From: Micractinium sp. NFX-FRZ
Lineage: Eukaryota > Chlorophyta > Trebouxiophyceae > Chlorellales > Chlorellaceae
Length of the DNA stretch: 64,000 nucleotides
Reading direction: 5' to 3'
Assembly (NCBI GenBank): GCA_029339195.1
Contig: JAPTJF010000002.1
Span: 62,001 to 126,000, forward strand
The translations under genes and the position numbers were made by a program. Below the pieces are notes generated by a model. The model ran no database searches, was not told the DNA's origin, and saw nothing but the letters and a program-made list of their open reading frames with translations. Of this stretch, positions 1-11,859 are shown one piece after another (positions within the stretch are counted from its first letter, which is position 1; the number at the start of each line of letters is the position of its first letter).

Positions 1-1417
1 GCAGAGGTGGGAGTTCTGCAGGGCAGGGTGGCGTCCGGGGGGGCAAATGCTCAGGGTGCAGGCAGGCAGGCAGGCAGGCAGGCAGGCAAGTTGAGGTCAA
101 CTTGGCTGGGGCAGCAGGGTTGAAGGCAAGCACAGCGACAGCGAGAGCGGCACGCCCAACCAACCTCTGGCTGGCCGGGCAGGGCTTGAAAGCCCCAGCT
201 GGCCTCGCTGGCACGCCGGGCATGCTCATCTCCCGCAAGATGTTACAGTGTTTCAAACAGGCCCACCCCCGAACCGCTCCACGGCACTGGGTTGTACACA
301 TACGCCTCACGCTGCGGCGGCTCCGCACTTTCCCCCTGCTGCCGCTGCCGCCTGGCTGCCCTCCCACCTCCCCTCACCTCGTCTAGATACGCCACCCCCG
401 CGTGGTGTGCCATCCTCTGGAACGCCACATGCTCGCTCACGCCCTCCGGCCCGCCCTCCAGGTCGGCGGTACGCTTGTGCGACCAGTACACGCGGTAGGA
501 GAGGCTGCAAGAAGGGAGGCAGGCGGGCGGGTGTACAGGCAGGGGCTGGCTTCAGCAGGAGGGCAGGGAGTGCACCGGCGAACCAGAGTGAGAGCAAGCG
601 GGTGGCAGAGATATGCCAAAGGACCCATGGCCATGATTCCAGATCCAAAATATGATCTCGCCCCGCTGCCCATCCGCCCGCTTGCTCACAATCCATCCGC
701 CCGTTCACGCCCCCCACAACCCTGCACGGCACCGCTTCGATCCCCCTCCCCTCGCCCGCTGCTCACCCTGCCGCACACGCCTCCAGCGCGCCGCACAGCC
801 GCCTCTCCAGGTATGCGTCCAGCGGATTGTCCAGCTCCAGCATCCCCTCTGCCAAACACGCCTCGACAAAGGGCTCCCACAGCGTGCGCGAGTTGCCAAT
901 CAGCACGGCAAAGGCGTCCTGGCCGGCACGCCCTCGCGCCTTGATGCGCGCTCCCAGGGCCTCTGGAATGCTCGAGTTGTACCTGATGAGGGGGTGAGAA
1001 GGGGAGGGAGGCAGAAAGGGTGGGCTGGGTGGGGGAAAACAAGGAAGGAGGAGAGGGGTATCGTGCGGGGGGAGCACCGCCGCCTGAGGGGGAGCACCGC
1101 CGCCGCGCCAGCGCCACCCACCCACACCTCACGGCGCGGCCCGCGCTCCCACCCTGTCTTCAACACATCACGATGCGGGGATCGGGAGCAGCAGGGGGTG
1201 TACAGTGCACGGCTTGACGCAACGGGCGCACAGGGCGCCAGACGATAGACGATCGGAAACCCGGACACCCGTCAGGCGCCCCTCTCCCTTGCTGGTGACC
1301 ATTCGGCTGCACTCACCAGCTCAGCGCCATCGGCGCCACAACGTCCAGTCCACCGGCGCCCAAATTTTGGGCGAGCGCTGTATGCAGCTGCGTGCACTCG
1401 TCTGCGCTGCTGTTCAT
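1..1417 (-). CDS. MMACHC: MMACHC-like cobalamin-processing protein (partial, runs off left edge)
   Basis: The exons I read are 1317-1417, 767-982, 378-504, 267-311 and the first 15 nt of a fifth at 1-15; all phases agree and give about 168 residues before the window ends. The protein reads GLDVVAPMALSWYNSSIPEA near the N terminus, then a helix-rich stretch ending in LSYRVYWSHKRTADLEGG and HVAFQRMAHHAGVAYLD. This follows the order seen in MMACHC (CblC), whose family removes the upper ligand of cobalamins in the cytosol using FAD or glutathione. The next family block, CIHPR(F/Y)GGW, should begin just at the left edge, where NSHLC is read. The start at 1417 is the first ATG and is followed directly by the conserved region. 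The 66-nt intron at 312-377 is in frame and stop-free, so it could be retained. No targeting peptide is seen. The family call is fairly secure; the substrate is inferred. Confidence 0.72.
59..88. repeat. (CAGG)7 microsatellite in MMACHC-like intron
   Basis: Perfect CAGG repeats inside the last intron of the MMACHC-like gene. The opposite strand reads CCTG, as in the ZIP4 intron repeat. Confidence 0.9.
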
Positions 1418-2073
1418 GATTGCAAGCTTATAAGCACATGTACTCAGCGATGTTGTTCGGGGGCCTCAACGGGGCAAGCTAAAGTGAACGCCTCTCCCTC
1501 GTGCAGCAACCCAATACGGCAGATTTGTGCAGGGACGCGTCAGAAACTGATAACAAGTGGTGTCGGAGTGCCCAACAGCGACGGTTGGGAGCTGAGTAAA
1601 GGGGTCGTGCGGCGCGCTGCGCGCGCGCGTCACGCAGGGCAACTAGCGCCCCCACCGGCACCGCATCCAGCAATCGCTTGCCCACAAGACACGGTGGTGA
1701 CAAATGGCTGTGTGGGTGGCAGATTCCTCCCTGCACCTCACCCAACAATTGCCTGCCACCCCTCTTAGAATGCTCTGCTGGCGGTTGTCCGAGTCACAAG
1801 GTGTGCCCCTCCAGCTGTGGTACGTTGTTGGTGCCTGCTTCTGTCTGCCACGTTCCTGGCTCTGAGCGTCCTGAAATGCACAAGCTGTATGTCGACCAGC
1901 CACCCAGCTATTCCAAATCAGGACCCACCAAGTACAAGGCTAGATGCTGAAAAATCGTCAGTGACACCTTCAGAAGGAGAGGTCACAACAGCTGCCGGCA
2001 GCTCTGCCTCCAACTGCTTTCTACAGCCCCTCCACTGCTTGCTGCCTACGTCCACTGGGAATTGGTGTCTGCA
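1418..2073. promoter_or_regulatory. Intergenic: MMACHC-like promoter side and TML-like 3' flank
   Basis: This stretch separates the start of the MMACHC-like gene from the 3' end of the TML-like gene. Reading frames here are short and without family signatures. It should hold the promoter and 5' UTR of the MMACHC-like gene. I see no clear TATA box or repeat. Confidence 0.4.
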
Positions 2074-2078
2074 TTACA
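2074..2078 (-). terminator. TGTAA poly(A) signal of the TML-like gene
   Basis: TGTAA on the minus strand, 54 nt downstream of the TAA stop. TGTAA is the usual green-algal polyadenylation signal. Confidence 0.5.
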
Positions 2079-2131
2079 TGGCAGCATGCACTGGCCAGCA
2101 GTCTTGCCAGCAACCATGCGCCGCCCGGGGC

Positions 2132-5100
2132 TTACACCCGCACCGTCATCTCGCCATAGCACTGCACAATGGCTTGCTTGAAGGGCTCGCCGGGGGGCTC
2201 TGCCGCCGCCACCTGGAAGCCCAGGCCCGACAGGCTGCGCCCCTGCCGCACGGAGAACAGCAGGCGAGCTTCCGCCTGCCGCGCCAGCGCCGCGCCGGCT
2301 GCCGCCGGCGCCACGCCTGCCTTGCACCCAAACACCGCTCGCAGCTCGCCGCTTGCGCCGGGCGCAATGCGGGGCAGCACCCAGCGCAGCTGGCAGCCCT
2401 CGCGGCTCCACTGCGCCGCCGGTGAGACGCGCAGGAGGGAGGCGGCCTCTGGAGGGACGCTCAGATCCACAGTGACGTCCAGCAGGGAGGCGGGCAGCGC
2501 CGGGTTGGCGACATACCGCAGCACCACCAGCCCCTGCCAGCTGCTGCCGCCGGGCTTGGCGGGGTCGGCGCCCTGCACCACATGCAGCGCCACCTGCAGC
2601 GGCGGCGGGCAGGCTACCGCTGGCAACCTGCAGGTTGATGGGGCAGGGGAGGCGGCGGTGGGACAGAGTCGGTGCCAGTGGAGCACAGCTGTCCTGGCCC
2701 TTGCAGGTGCCCCACAGGGCAGCAGCTTGCCACCAGCAGCCCACAGCGCCAAGGCTGAAGCAGCAGCAGCAGTGCGGGGCAAAAGCCAGGTGCCAGCCGC
2801 AGCTCAGCTACTGCCACTTACGTGTACTGCAGGTAGCAGCACCCCACCGAGGCCTGGTTAAACTTGGCCAGGAACACGCCGCCTGCTTCGCCCTCTGCTG
2901 CGCCGCCACCGCCGGCGCCAGCACTGTTGCCGGCGCTGCTGCTGTTCTCAGCCCCTCCACTGCCTGCTGCTGCTGCTGCTGCTGCAGCCGGCCCCAGCTG
3001 CTCCGCAAAGTCCCGGTTCATGGCTGCCACCCGCAGGCAGGTGTTGACCACGTCAGCAGGCGCGGGCAGCAGGCGGAAGCGTGCAGAGGCGAGGCCGTAC
3101 GGCGCCAGCCGCCGCCGCACGCCGCCCTCCAGGCCTGCGCGCAGCACCTCGCCGCCCGCCACCTCCGCTCGCCACACTTCTGTCAGCTGCAGGCTGTCTT
3201 TCACATCCTTTTCTGTCGGCGCAGGCAGTGCAGGCAGGGCGGGCACCGCAGGTGCCGCCGCCTGTGCTGCCGCGTCCTCTGCCTCCCCAAACTGCGCCCA
3301 GCCCTCTGGCTCCTCCGCCTCTGCAGCAGCCTTCTCCGCCTCTGCAGCAGGGGGCACAAGACAGCACGAGGAGGCAAGCAGATGAGCTTCCTGGTGCTCA
3401 AGCTTCCTGGTGCTCAAGCTCCAGCTTCGCAGCAGCAGCGGCGGCGACGCCAGCGGCAGCAGCAGCAGCTCGACAGCAGCAGCTGTGCACGCACCCAGCA
3501 TCTGGACGTCTCCAAAGGCGCCAAAGCCCTCGGCCTCTGGCGGCGGCGCCTTGCCCGCCTCCTCCTCAACCGCGCCCTTGAAGGCCGGCGGTGGCGGCGT
3601 GGGCCGCATCGGCGCGGTGAGCGGCGCAGCCGCACGACGCGCCACCGCAGCACGCGCTGGCGGCGGCGGCAGCGCATCTGGTGGTATGTCAAAGGTACAC
3701 GCGCCCAATGGGTCAGCATAGGCAGAAGAGAACAGCTGGCCGCCGCGCGACGATGGCGTCTCTGGCACCGGCGGCGGCGTGGGGTCTGCTGCACCTGCTG
3801 CGCCGCCCTTGCTGCTGCCCTCCTTGTCCTGGCCTGCAAAGCTGGGCCCGGACTTGTTGCCGCCCCGCACCATGCGCCTGAATCGGCGGGCGGCGTCGGC
3901 CGCTGAGGCGGGCAGCACCAGAAGGCGCTCGTTGGTGGCGGAGCTGTGCATGAAGGCGGGGGGCAGAGTGGACAGCCCCATGGCCAGCAAGTTCTCCAGC
4001 AGCAGATATACCTGAAGGACGGCGGGAGGGGAAGGACGCCAGTGGGGTGGGAGGTAGGCAGGCAGGCAGGCAGCGCAGTGAAGTTGTGATACCGGCAGGC
4101 GGGCCGCATCGTGGTGGCAACGGAGTGGAGGACACGGGCGGAAGTGGAGCTGGCGCCGCCTGCATCACCCGCCAATTGCATAGCAGATCGTGCCAGCACA
4201 GCACACTCCCATCAGCAGCAGCAGGCAAGCAACAGCAGCAGCACCCACCTCGGTGTACCGCTTCACCACCTTGTCGGGCGTGACATCTACACCCTTGGAC
4301 ACACCCACCAGCACCTGCAGGCGGGCGGGCAGGCAGGCGGGCGGGCAGGCGGCTGAAGGCGGCTGCAGACGATTGACGACACAAATGTTGGCTCGGCTGC
4401 TTGGGTGCTACAAACAAGCGCCGGCATCACCACCACCATGATGCTGTGGAGCTCAGCACAGATGCTGAGCACGAGCTGGGCAGTCCAGGGCGGCTCAGCG
4501 GGGCAGCACAGCGACTGGCATGAGCCCAGCTGCCAGCCAGCTGAAGCGCAACTGCCTGCACTCACTGTGCCCCCTGCTGCTGTGTGTCCGTGCTGCTGTG
4601 TGCATGTGCTGCATACAAGCCCACTTGCCTTGGCCACCGCATCCAGCAGCTGCATGCAGAGGAAGGCGTTGGCGCCCACGGGAGCCACCACCATGGCATA
4701 CACAGCGTTGACCAGGCGGTATGACACCGAGTACCGCCCCTGCACCGCCGCCAGCTGCCCACACCCGAAGCCGGGCGGGTTGTCTCCGGTACTGCGGGGT
4801 AATAAGACGGGCGGGCGGGCAGCAGGGTAAGACGCAGCAGGCGTATTGGGGTGTCGCAGGCAGCACACAGCCCGGCGTGCTCCGGTCATCATATCCGCTG
4901 CCTGTCCGGCACCCACCCATCGATGTTTCCCTTGCCGCCTGCTGCCAGGAACTTGGCAATGACGCCCGCCACCTCGTTGGTGGCATCCTGTGCAGCGCGC
5001 CCGCTCACGCCATGCCTGCAAGCTCCGGGAGGCGGGCGGAGGCGGGGCCGGCGGGGCAGTTGGCGGCGGTGGTGGGTTGGTCCAGCGGTCGCGGTGGCCC

Positions 5101-5243
5101 CCGCCCCGCGCCCAATGAATGCCGCACACTGCGTCTGCCTGCTTGCGCCACGCCCCAGGCCCTGCGGCTCACGTCTGGATCAGTAAGTTGCCCCCGCTCT
5201 GGGCTCTCAGCACCAGGGCAAGCGGGAGGCCCGCGACCGGCAT
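2132..5243 (-). CDS. TML: TML-like muniscin: longin-like N terminus and C-terminal mu-homology domain
   Basis: Exons 5173-5243, 4917-5015, 4629-4791, 4249-4314, 3495-4011, 2822-3341 and 2132-2627 join in phase to 643 residues. Residues 1 to about 160 look like an adaptor medium-chain longin domain (LALVLRAQSGGNLLIQTHG; RYSVSYRLVNAVYAMVVAP; KVVKRYTEVYLLLENLLAMG). An alanine/proline-rich acidic linker follows (DPLGACTFDIPPDALPP, GWAQFGEAE). The last roughly 260 residues resemble a muniscin mu-homology domain (TEVWRAEVAGGEVLRAG; FNQASVGCCYLQYT). In plants this architecture is TML of the TPLATE complex, which acts in clathrin-mediated endocytosis at the plasma membrane. The intron after exon 3 starts GCAAGT (GC-AG type). 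Intron 3342-3494 is 153 nt, in frame and stop-free, and contains a 16-bp tandem duplication. An AP-5 or other mu subunit is the main alternative. Confidence 0.58.
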
Positions 5244-6360
5244 GGTTGCGGTGGATCAGGCGATAACAGGCGGTTTCGCCTGCGATCGACTCGACGCTGG
5301 GCGGTGGCTCGCTGACTGCCGACTCTTGCAGCCCCGCACTGTGCTGGAGCGTACCCTGCCTCAGGGCAGAGGAGGAAGAACAGCAGCAGCTGCCATTGGG
5401 GCATGCCATTGGGGCATGACCTGGCGTCACAGCGCCGCTGATGCCGGCCGCCGCCGCTGCGCGTGCTGATGCCGCTGCCGGAGCACTTGATGCCACCTGT
5501 TTGCTGCAGCATGTCAGGCAGACATACATTCACGACAACCCAGAGCCAGCCATCCCCTCCCTCTTGCAGCCCACATCTGCAGGTCCCCTGGCGTCCCTCC
5601 ACCATGGTGCACTTCTCATAACACTGCCTCAGAGCCGGCGCGGCACTCGTGAAAGGACATCACCACTTGATTGTTGGACATGGAGTCAGCATCGTTGCCA
5701 CTCCAGCTACAATCGGCACTGCCATGCCAGCAGCATTCCTTGGGAGGAAGCGTGCTTCGTGAGCAGGCCAGTGCAGTTTTAAGGTGGTCCTTGTACAATG
5801 CCTGGCCCATCGGCGCCTTGCCGTCCCAACAGGTTGCCACTGTCTCCTGCCATTTGTGATCAGGGATGCTGCCGGTTCCTCATCCCAGCTGTGTGCCACT
5901 CTGTGAGGGCGTGCCCGCGCAGCAAAGCTGGCTGCAGGTGAGGACCACCTGCAGAAGCTGCCGCCCCGGTGCAGGTGGCCTCGACCTCACCTGGGGGTGA
6001 AGGCCGGGAGGACTTCCCCAAGGCTCAAAGCTAGCTCAGATGTCACTCAACCCTGTGTTTAGTGGACGATCCATGCATGGATTGGGCGTTCCCCGAATGG
6101 AGAGTCGACATCAGCAGCCCGATGCGGCAAACCGCAAGCCGCTGCCCCCCGCCGCCCACGCTGCGCCCTGTGGCTGGTATTGCCCGTCATCCGTCCCGCC
6201 CATCAACGTTCATCTGTGCGTCGACACGTTGGTGGGCACTGCGCAGCCTTCTGCAGCCCATCTTGCAGCCCATCGCTTGGTGCGCGCTGCACCTCACAAG
6301 GCGGCTGTTGCGGCGCCTCGGCACCTGCCTGCGCTCCCAGCCACGCTCCGTGCGCCTCCA
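5244..6360. promoter_or_regulatory. Divergent promoter region between TML-like and multi-RRM genes
   Basis: 1.1 kb between two genes transcribed away from each other. An ATG at 6040 opens a frame that runs into the RRM gene, but that stretch (6040-6360) has no conserved residues and is better read as 5' UTR. No repeat or RNA gene was recognised. Confidence 0.4.
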
Positions 6361-9300
6361 ATGGACGAGGAGCTGGACTATGGGGAGGAGGAGCAGGCGC
6401 ACGGTGTCGCCGGTGACGGAGAAGCCCATGATGAGGGCCTGGATGAGCTTGAGTTGGATTACGAGGTGCCCGACGGCGATGAGGCCTCCCCCCGCGAGCC
6501 CCAGGACCAGCGGGTGGAGCGCGCCGGCTCGATGACGCCGCCCGACTCGCCGGCACGGGCGGCAGCCAACGGCGGCGCGGCCCCCGCCGCGGCTCTGCCG
6601 GCAGCTGCGCTGGGCGCCACCGGCGAGGCTGTGCCCGAGGAGTGGCAGGTGATGGACGTGCCAGAGGAGTGGCGGCCGCGGCCCATGGTGCGCGTGTGGG
6701 GCCTGCCGGCAGCGGCCACAGAGCAGGAGCTGAGCGCACTGCTGGACAGCCAGCTGGCGGGCAAGGGCCACGCCGTGCGCAGCGTGACATTTGACCCCCG
6801 CCAGACCACCGCTGCTGGCAAGGTCGCGTTTGTGCGCTTCAACCCGCCGCCGATGCCAGAGGAGGAGGGCGGCGCGCCGGGCGGCAGCGGCAGCGGCGCC
6901 AGCTCAGCAGAGCCAGACGCTGTCAAGGTTGCAGACGGCATCATTGCTGCCCTGCGTGCTGCTGCCCCCGAGCTGCACAGTGCAAAGATCAACGTCGAGA
7001 AGACCCGGGCAGAGGTGGGTGGGTGGGTGGGTGGTGCCGACCTTTGGGGGCCTGGAGTGAAGTGATGTTTGAGGAGCGGCCAGCAGGAGCAGTCCCTGCC
7101 TTCTGCCCCTAGTGCTGTGCTTCGCATGCGGTGCAGGGATCACCAGCGCACAATGGAGCAGTGCTGTGAGGGTTGTGTGTCAGCCAGGCCAGTATCGAAT
7201 GGCTATCACTGTATGCAAGCCGCCCATCCTCCTTCTTTCACTTCACTCACCCACTTAATCCCCCGCTCTGCCTGCAGGTCTGCCTGTACCTGGCCAACCT
7301 GCAAGGGGAGCATGACAGCGAGGACGGGCTGCGTGCTGCGTGCGCTGAGCACGGCGCGCTGGAGCGCTGCTTTGTGATGCGCAACCCCGCGGGGGACAGC
7401 AAGCAGTATGGGTTTGTTGAGTTTGCGCTGCCCGCTGGCGCCGCCGCCTGCAAGGAGGCGTGGAACAAGGCGGGGGAGGCGCAGAAGCGGTCGCGTGGCA
7501 CGGCGAGCACGGGTGCGTGGCGCTGGGTGGGGTGAGCAGGGGTTGTTGCATGTGCCAAACAAAGTACGGGGTTGATTGGGTCGGCAGTGAGTGGGCGGTG
7601 CCGCAAGGGCTGGCATACGGGTGTTGCAGCGCACGTCCGCAGTGTTGGGAGGTGCAAAGTATCGTGAGGGGCGGAAGTGCGCAGGCAGCGTGTGCAGCGT
7701 CCAATGCCCTGGCACCAGTGCCTCAAGCCTGCGCTGCTCTGTGGCCGGCACGCAGCGCCCCCGGCCCTGCTCAGGCCCCGCTGGCGCTCCACTGCCGCTG
7801 TGCGCCCACCATGCACGCCCCCCACCCCCGCCATCCCCTGCAGGTCGGGTGAAGCTGCAGCGCGCTGAGCCGGCGCCTATCCCTAAAGTCAGCGGCCTGT
7901 TTGCCAACAACCTGTACATCGACGGGCTGCAGCCGGTGAGGAGGGGCAGGGCTGTGGTGGGAGGTGCACGGGTTGTGCTGACGAGCAGGGGGGTCGGGGC
8001 ATGGAGCGGGAGAGAGGGGCTGCAGGGAGGGCAGCATGCCTGGAGGGAGCTGCTTGCTGCCGCTGAGCAGGCGGGATGAGAGGACGGACAGCAAGGGCGC
8101 CTGCCTGTGCAACATGCATCCATGACTGCTGCCACCCCACCCTGCTTCCTGCCAAGCCCACCTGCCCGCCCGCATGCCCGCCCGCCCTCCACACGTGTGT
8201 GCCTGCAGGCCTTCAGTGGGTCGGACAAGCTGCGTGCCATGTTTGCCGAGTATGGGGAAGTGACGCATGTGCACCTGCCGCGCAGCCTGCTTAACGCAGC
8301 CCACAACCGCGGCTTCGCTTTTGTCCAGTTCAAGCACTCGTTTGCCGCAGACGCGTGAGTTTGACGGGCTGGTGGGGGCAAGGAATCAGCTCCCATGAGC
8401 CAGGGAAGGACTACATGAACCTGTGCCGACGTGCACCCGCCCGCCGGAGTGGGGCACAATCCCGGCGGGTGGCTGCGTGCTGGGTGCTTGCATCGCTCCC
8501 TGGCCTCCCCTGCTGCGCCCCCTTGCAGCGCCGGCCACCCCAGCCTGCTCACAGTTGCGCCTGCTGCTTTCCCACTGCAGCGCATACCGGGCACTGGACA
8601 ACACAGAGCATGAAGGCATTGGGCGGCTGCTGATTGCCTTCTCAAACCCAGTCAAGGCTCAGGATGCGCAGGCCCGCCCGGGCAGCGCCGCAGGCGGTGT
8701 GCAGCGCATGCAGCAGCAGCAGCAGCGCCCCGCCATGCAGCAGCAGCAGCAACAGCAGCAGCAGCGGGGAGACCGGCCGGGCGACCAGCGTGGCGGCAGT
8801 AGGGTGAGCTACCCGGCCGGCGTCAGCGCAGGCATGGGAGGGCAGCGCAGCGTTGGGCGCACCCCGCCCTCTGGGCCCATCATCATGGTGAGTGAGTGTG
8901 CTGCAGGTGGTTGGGCGCAGGCAGCATGCACCGGTTGCCGGTGTGAAGCACAGCGCAATTCCGACCTGTGGTGGTGGCCTGCCTGCAATGGGATGCCTTC
9001 CGGTGTGCCGACCTGATTGGGCAGATCGTGACGCACCTCTCCGCCCTCATTGTCTTCTGTGCTAGCAGACTGCAGGAGGCCTCATGGGGGCCCAGCCCAT
9101 CATCCTGCCCGCCAGCTCCGTGCCGCGGCCGCCGCCGGGCAACCCGCCGCCCGCGGCGGCCGCCGCCGCCGCCGCCCTGCACCAGCGCACAGCGATGCAA
9201 CAGCAGCAGCAGCAGGCGGCAGCGATGCAGCAGATGATGATGATGCAGCAGGCGGCGGCGATGCAGCAGGCGATGATGGTGCAAGCACAGCAGGCGCAGC

Positions 9301-11036
9301 AGGCGCAGCAGGCGGCGATGGCTGCCGAGATGAGGAGGAAGCAGGAGGAGGAGGCTGCTGCCAAGGCGGAGGAGGAGCTGAAGCGGCGGGAGGCGGAGGC
9401 GGCGGAGAAGGAGAAGGCGCGGCGGGTGGGTGCGGGGCGCAACCCTGGGGCGGGGAGGAGGTGGCCAGGCATGAGTGGGCAGGGATGGGAAGGTGGGGTC
9501 GTGTGGCGGCGGCAGGCTGCGAGTAAGGCTTGCTTCCTGAGAGCCTGCTGGGAGGTGGTCTGGCTGGATGGAGGGGCGGGCAGAGGCCGATGCCCTGTGC
9601 CATGCCCTGGCCTGCCTTGCTGTGCTGCGCCTGGCGGCCGGTGCACCTCTGGCACTGTTGCCTACCTCATGCCCCCCTCGCCGCGCTCTTCCCCCATGCC
9701 GACCACCCAACCTCTGCTGCCTCTCACCTGTGCTGCCTTCGGCCGCTGCTGCTCCTGTGGTGCTGCAGGAGGCGGAGTATGCGGCTCGCCTGGGGTATGG
9801 CGCCTTTGGCGGCATGCCTGGCGCAGCGGGCAGCATGGCCGGCATGGTTCTGCCCCCAGGCATGGCCTTCCCCTACCCAATGGCAGCGATGGCCGGCATG
9901 GCAGGGCTGGCTGGGATGGCAGGCTTTGCTGGCATGGGTGCCAACGTTGGCGCTGATACAGCGCCGGGCGCTGCTGGTGAGAGCACCGAGCGTGGCCGCA
10001 CGAGGGCAGCCACCGGCGCCGAGTATGGCGGCCGCTCGGGGGCAGGCGCTGGCGCCGACTACAGTGGCCGCTTGGGGGCAGGCTCCGTCGCCGACTATGG
10101 CGGCCGCTCGGGGGCAGGCACTGGGGCCGACTATGGCGGCCGCTCAGGGGCAGGCGCCGGGGCCGACTATGGCGGCAGCACAGCTGTTGCTGGAGGCAGC
10201 AGTTACCGCTCCACTGCCGGTGGCAGCAAGTACTCAGATTATGACGCCTCTGGGTATGATGCCGGCACAGGCACCGGCACTGGAGGCGGCAGGTCGGGCT
10301 ATGGTGGCAGCGGCGGCTCCAAGGGTGGCGGTGGGTATGGCCGCAGCAGCGGCGGGTATGCTGATGACACCTATGCCGATGATGCTGGCGGCTATGGCGG
10401 CAGCGCAGAGGGCAGCAGGTATGGTGGGTATGGCGGCAGCAGCAAGTCCGGGTATGGCGCCAGCGGTGGTACTGGCGGCTCTGGCTACGGCGCCGGCGGC
10501 AGCGGGGGCTACGGAGGTACCGGTGGCGGTGGCGGCAGCCGCGGCGGCGGCTCCCGTGGCGGTGGCAGCGGCGGCAAGCGCGACACTGACTACCAGGTGG
10601 GGCGGGGGTGGGGCGGTGGAGGCAGCTGAGGGGAAGGACCATGGCGTTCCTGCCTGCACAAATTGCACCTGCTGGCCGCGCATGCATGGATCTGCCGTGC
10701 ACAGCCTCTGAAGTGCATGTGCTGCACAGGCTGTCAGCCAGCCAGCCAGCCAGCCATGCCTCTCCACACGCGTGTGGTGCCCGGTGACGAAAACCTCAAT
10801 CATGCTTATTCACTTTACTGACTCACAAACAACCCATGGAGGCCGATCGATAGGACTGAGGGCTGCCGCCGCATGCCTTGCACTGCACGCCTGCACCGCC
10901 CGCCTGCACCGCATGCTCTTCTGTGTGTGTGCACTTCATGCCACAACCACCAGCAACTTGTGCTGCCCGCTGCCCTGTGCAGGGTGGCGCATACGGCGAC
11001 ACCTACAGCTACCCACCCAAGCGCCCACGCTATTGA
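6361..11036 (+). CDS. Multi-RRM hnRNP-like protein with poly-Gln and Gly/Tyr-rich tail
   Basis: Exons 6361-7014, 7278-7512, 7844-7935, 8209-8354, 8581-8887, 9069-9425, 9769-10596 and 10983-11036 join in phase to 890 residues. The N terminus is very acidic (MDEELDYGEEEQ), which supports the start at 6361. Three RRM folds can be seen: a degenerate one from about residue 109 (MVRVWGLPAAATEQELSALL), one from about 219 (VCLYLANL ... QYGFVEF) and one from about 310 (NNLYIDGL ... RGFAFVQF). Glutamine runs and a methionine/glutamine-rich coil (exon 6) follow, then a Gly/Ser/Tyr-rich tail with DYGGRSGAG repeats ending in KRPRY. The layout resembles hnRNP R/Q-type nuclear RNA-binding proteins, and the tail is typical of condensate-forming low-complexity regions. 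RNA target unknown. Confidence 0.75.
8709..8766 (+). repeat. CAG-rich run in exon 5 of the RRM gene
   Basis: Imperfect CAG/CAA repeats encode two glutamine tracts broken by RPAM. They are in frame, so length changes would alter only tract length. Confidence 0.8.
10021..10176 (+). repeat. 36-bp coding tandem repeats (DYGGRSGAGxGA units)
   Basis: About four copies of a 36-bp unit lie within exon 7 of the RRM gene. Each encodes a 12-residue Gly/Ala/Ser/Arg/Tyr unit. Copies differ by a few bases, and one reads DYSGRLGAGSVA. Confidence 0.75.
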
Positions 11037-11167
11037 GCAGCAGGGCTTTGGCAGCCCAGCTGGCCTGTGGGCCTGGCCGGCTGCGGGCTCGCGCGCTCGG
11101 CTGCAGCCCCGCCGGTCCGTACCCCAACCCACTCAGCCCGATGGCACCTCACTTGTGTACCTTCAGT

Positions 11168-11172
11168 TGTAA
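11168..11172 (+). terminator. TGTAA poly(A) signal of the multi-RRM gene
   Basis: TGTAA 131 nt downstream of the TGA stop, a typical distance and motif for a green-algal poly(A) signal. Confidence 0.5.
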
Positions 11173-11859
11173 ACACTGTTCAGCGCTAACCATGTACTGT
11201 CCCACAATCACACTATCCAACCGTCTTGAGCTTCACCCAGCATTCAAGTCAAATTACCTGTGTATGACATTGTTTCAGCAGCTGTCTGATTCCGCACAGC
11301 TTGGCTGCCTGACTTGACATTTGGAGCCCACTCCCCCATCTTCGAAAACTCTTTCTATCTGGGTTCAGAAGTGCTGACTTGTGTGTCCCCATGTGGCCGC
11401 TGCTTTCGGGCGCAAACCAAGTGCCCTTTCCACGTGTGCAGTACCGCTGGTTGGTACTGCACCAGACACTGTCCATGTTGTGCCCATCCTGATGCACACG
11501 CCGGCCCAGCAGGCAATACGAAACCCACGTTTCTGGACACAACTCAAGCACTTCCTCTTGCTGACACTCATACAGAGCACTGACCATTCTTTGCGGACAC
11601 ATCAAAGCACCAAGCACTGTTTCTTGCCTGCTGACACACCGTCATTCCCCCTTGCCGCACTGGGTTGGCCGGCCATGCAGCGCCCAGCACCACCTGCGCT
11701 GCCAACTGTACCTCATGACCACATTCCTCTCAACAAAGCACCTGTCTCTGTACCTGAAATTTGCTTGTTCCTTGCAGCTGAATCAACCCTCACAAGCCAA
11801 AACTACGTCTTTGCCATGCTGTCGCTGTCACTGTCACAGCTGCTGGCCGCGCGGCTGCA
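11173..11859. other. Convergent intergenic region between RRM gene and WDR90
   Basis: Facing 3' flanks of two genes, more AT-rich than the exons. It must hold the WDR90 3' UTR. Reading frames are short and unconserved. I found no TGTAA on the minus strand here, so the WDR90 poly(A) signal is not identified. Confidence 0.4.

Noticed and set aside
6040..6360. Upstream in-frame start for the multi-RRM protein
   Set aside because: The 107 extra residues are unconserved-looking, and the strongly acidic start at 6361 fits better.
9662..10702. Long minus-strand open frame opposite the RRM gene
   Set aside because: It is the mirror of a GC-rich repetitive exon and consists of Arg/Cys/His low-complexity. 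No family features.
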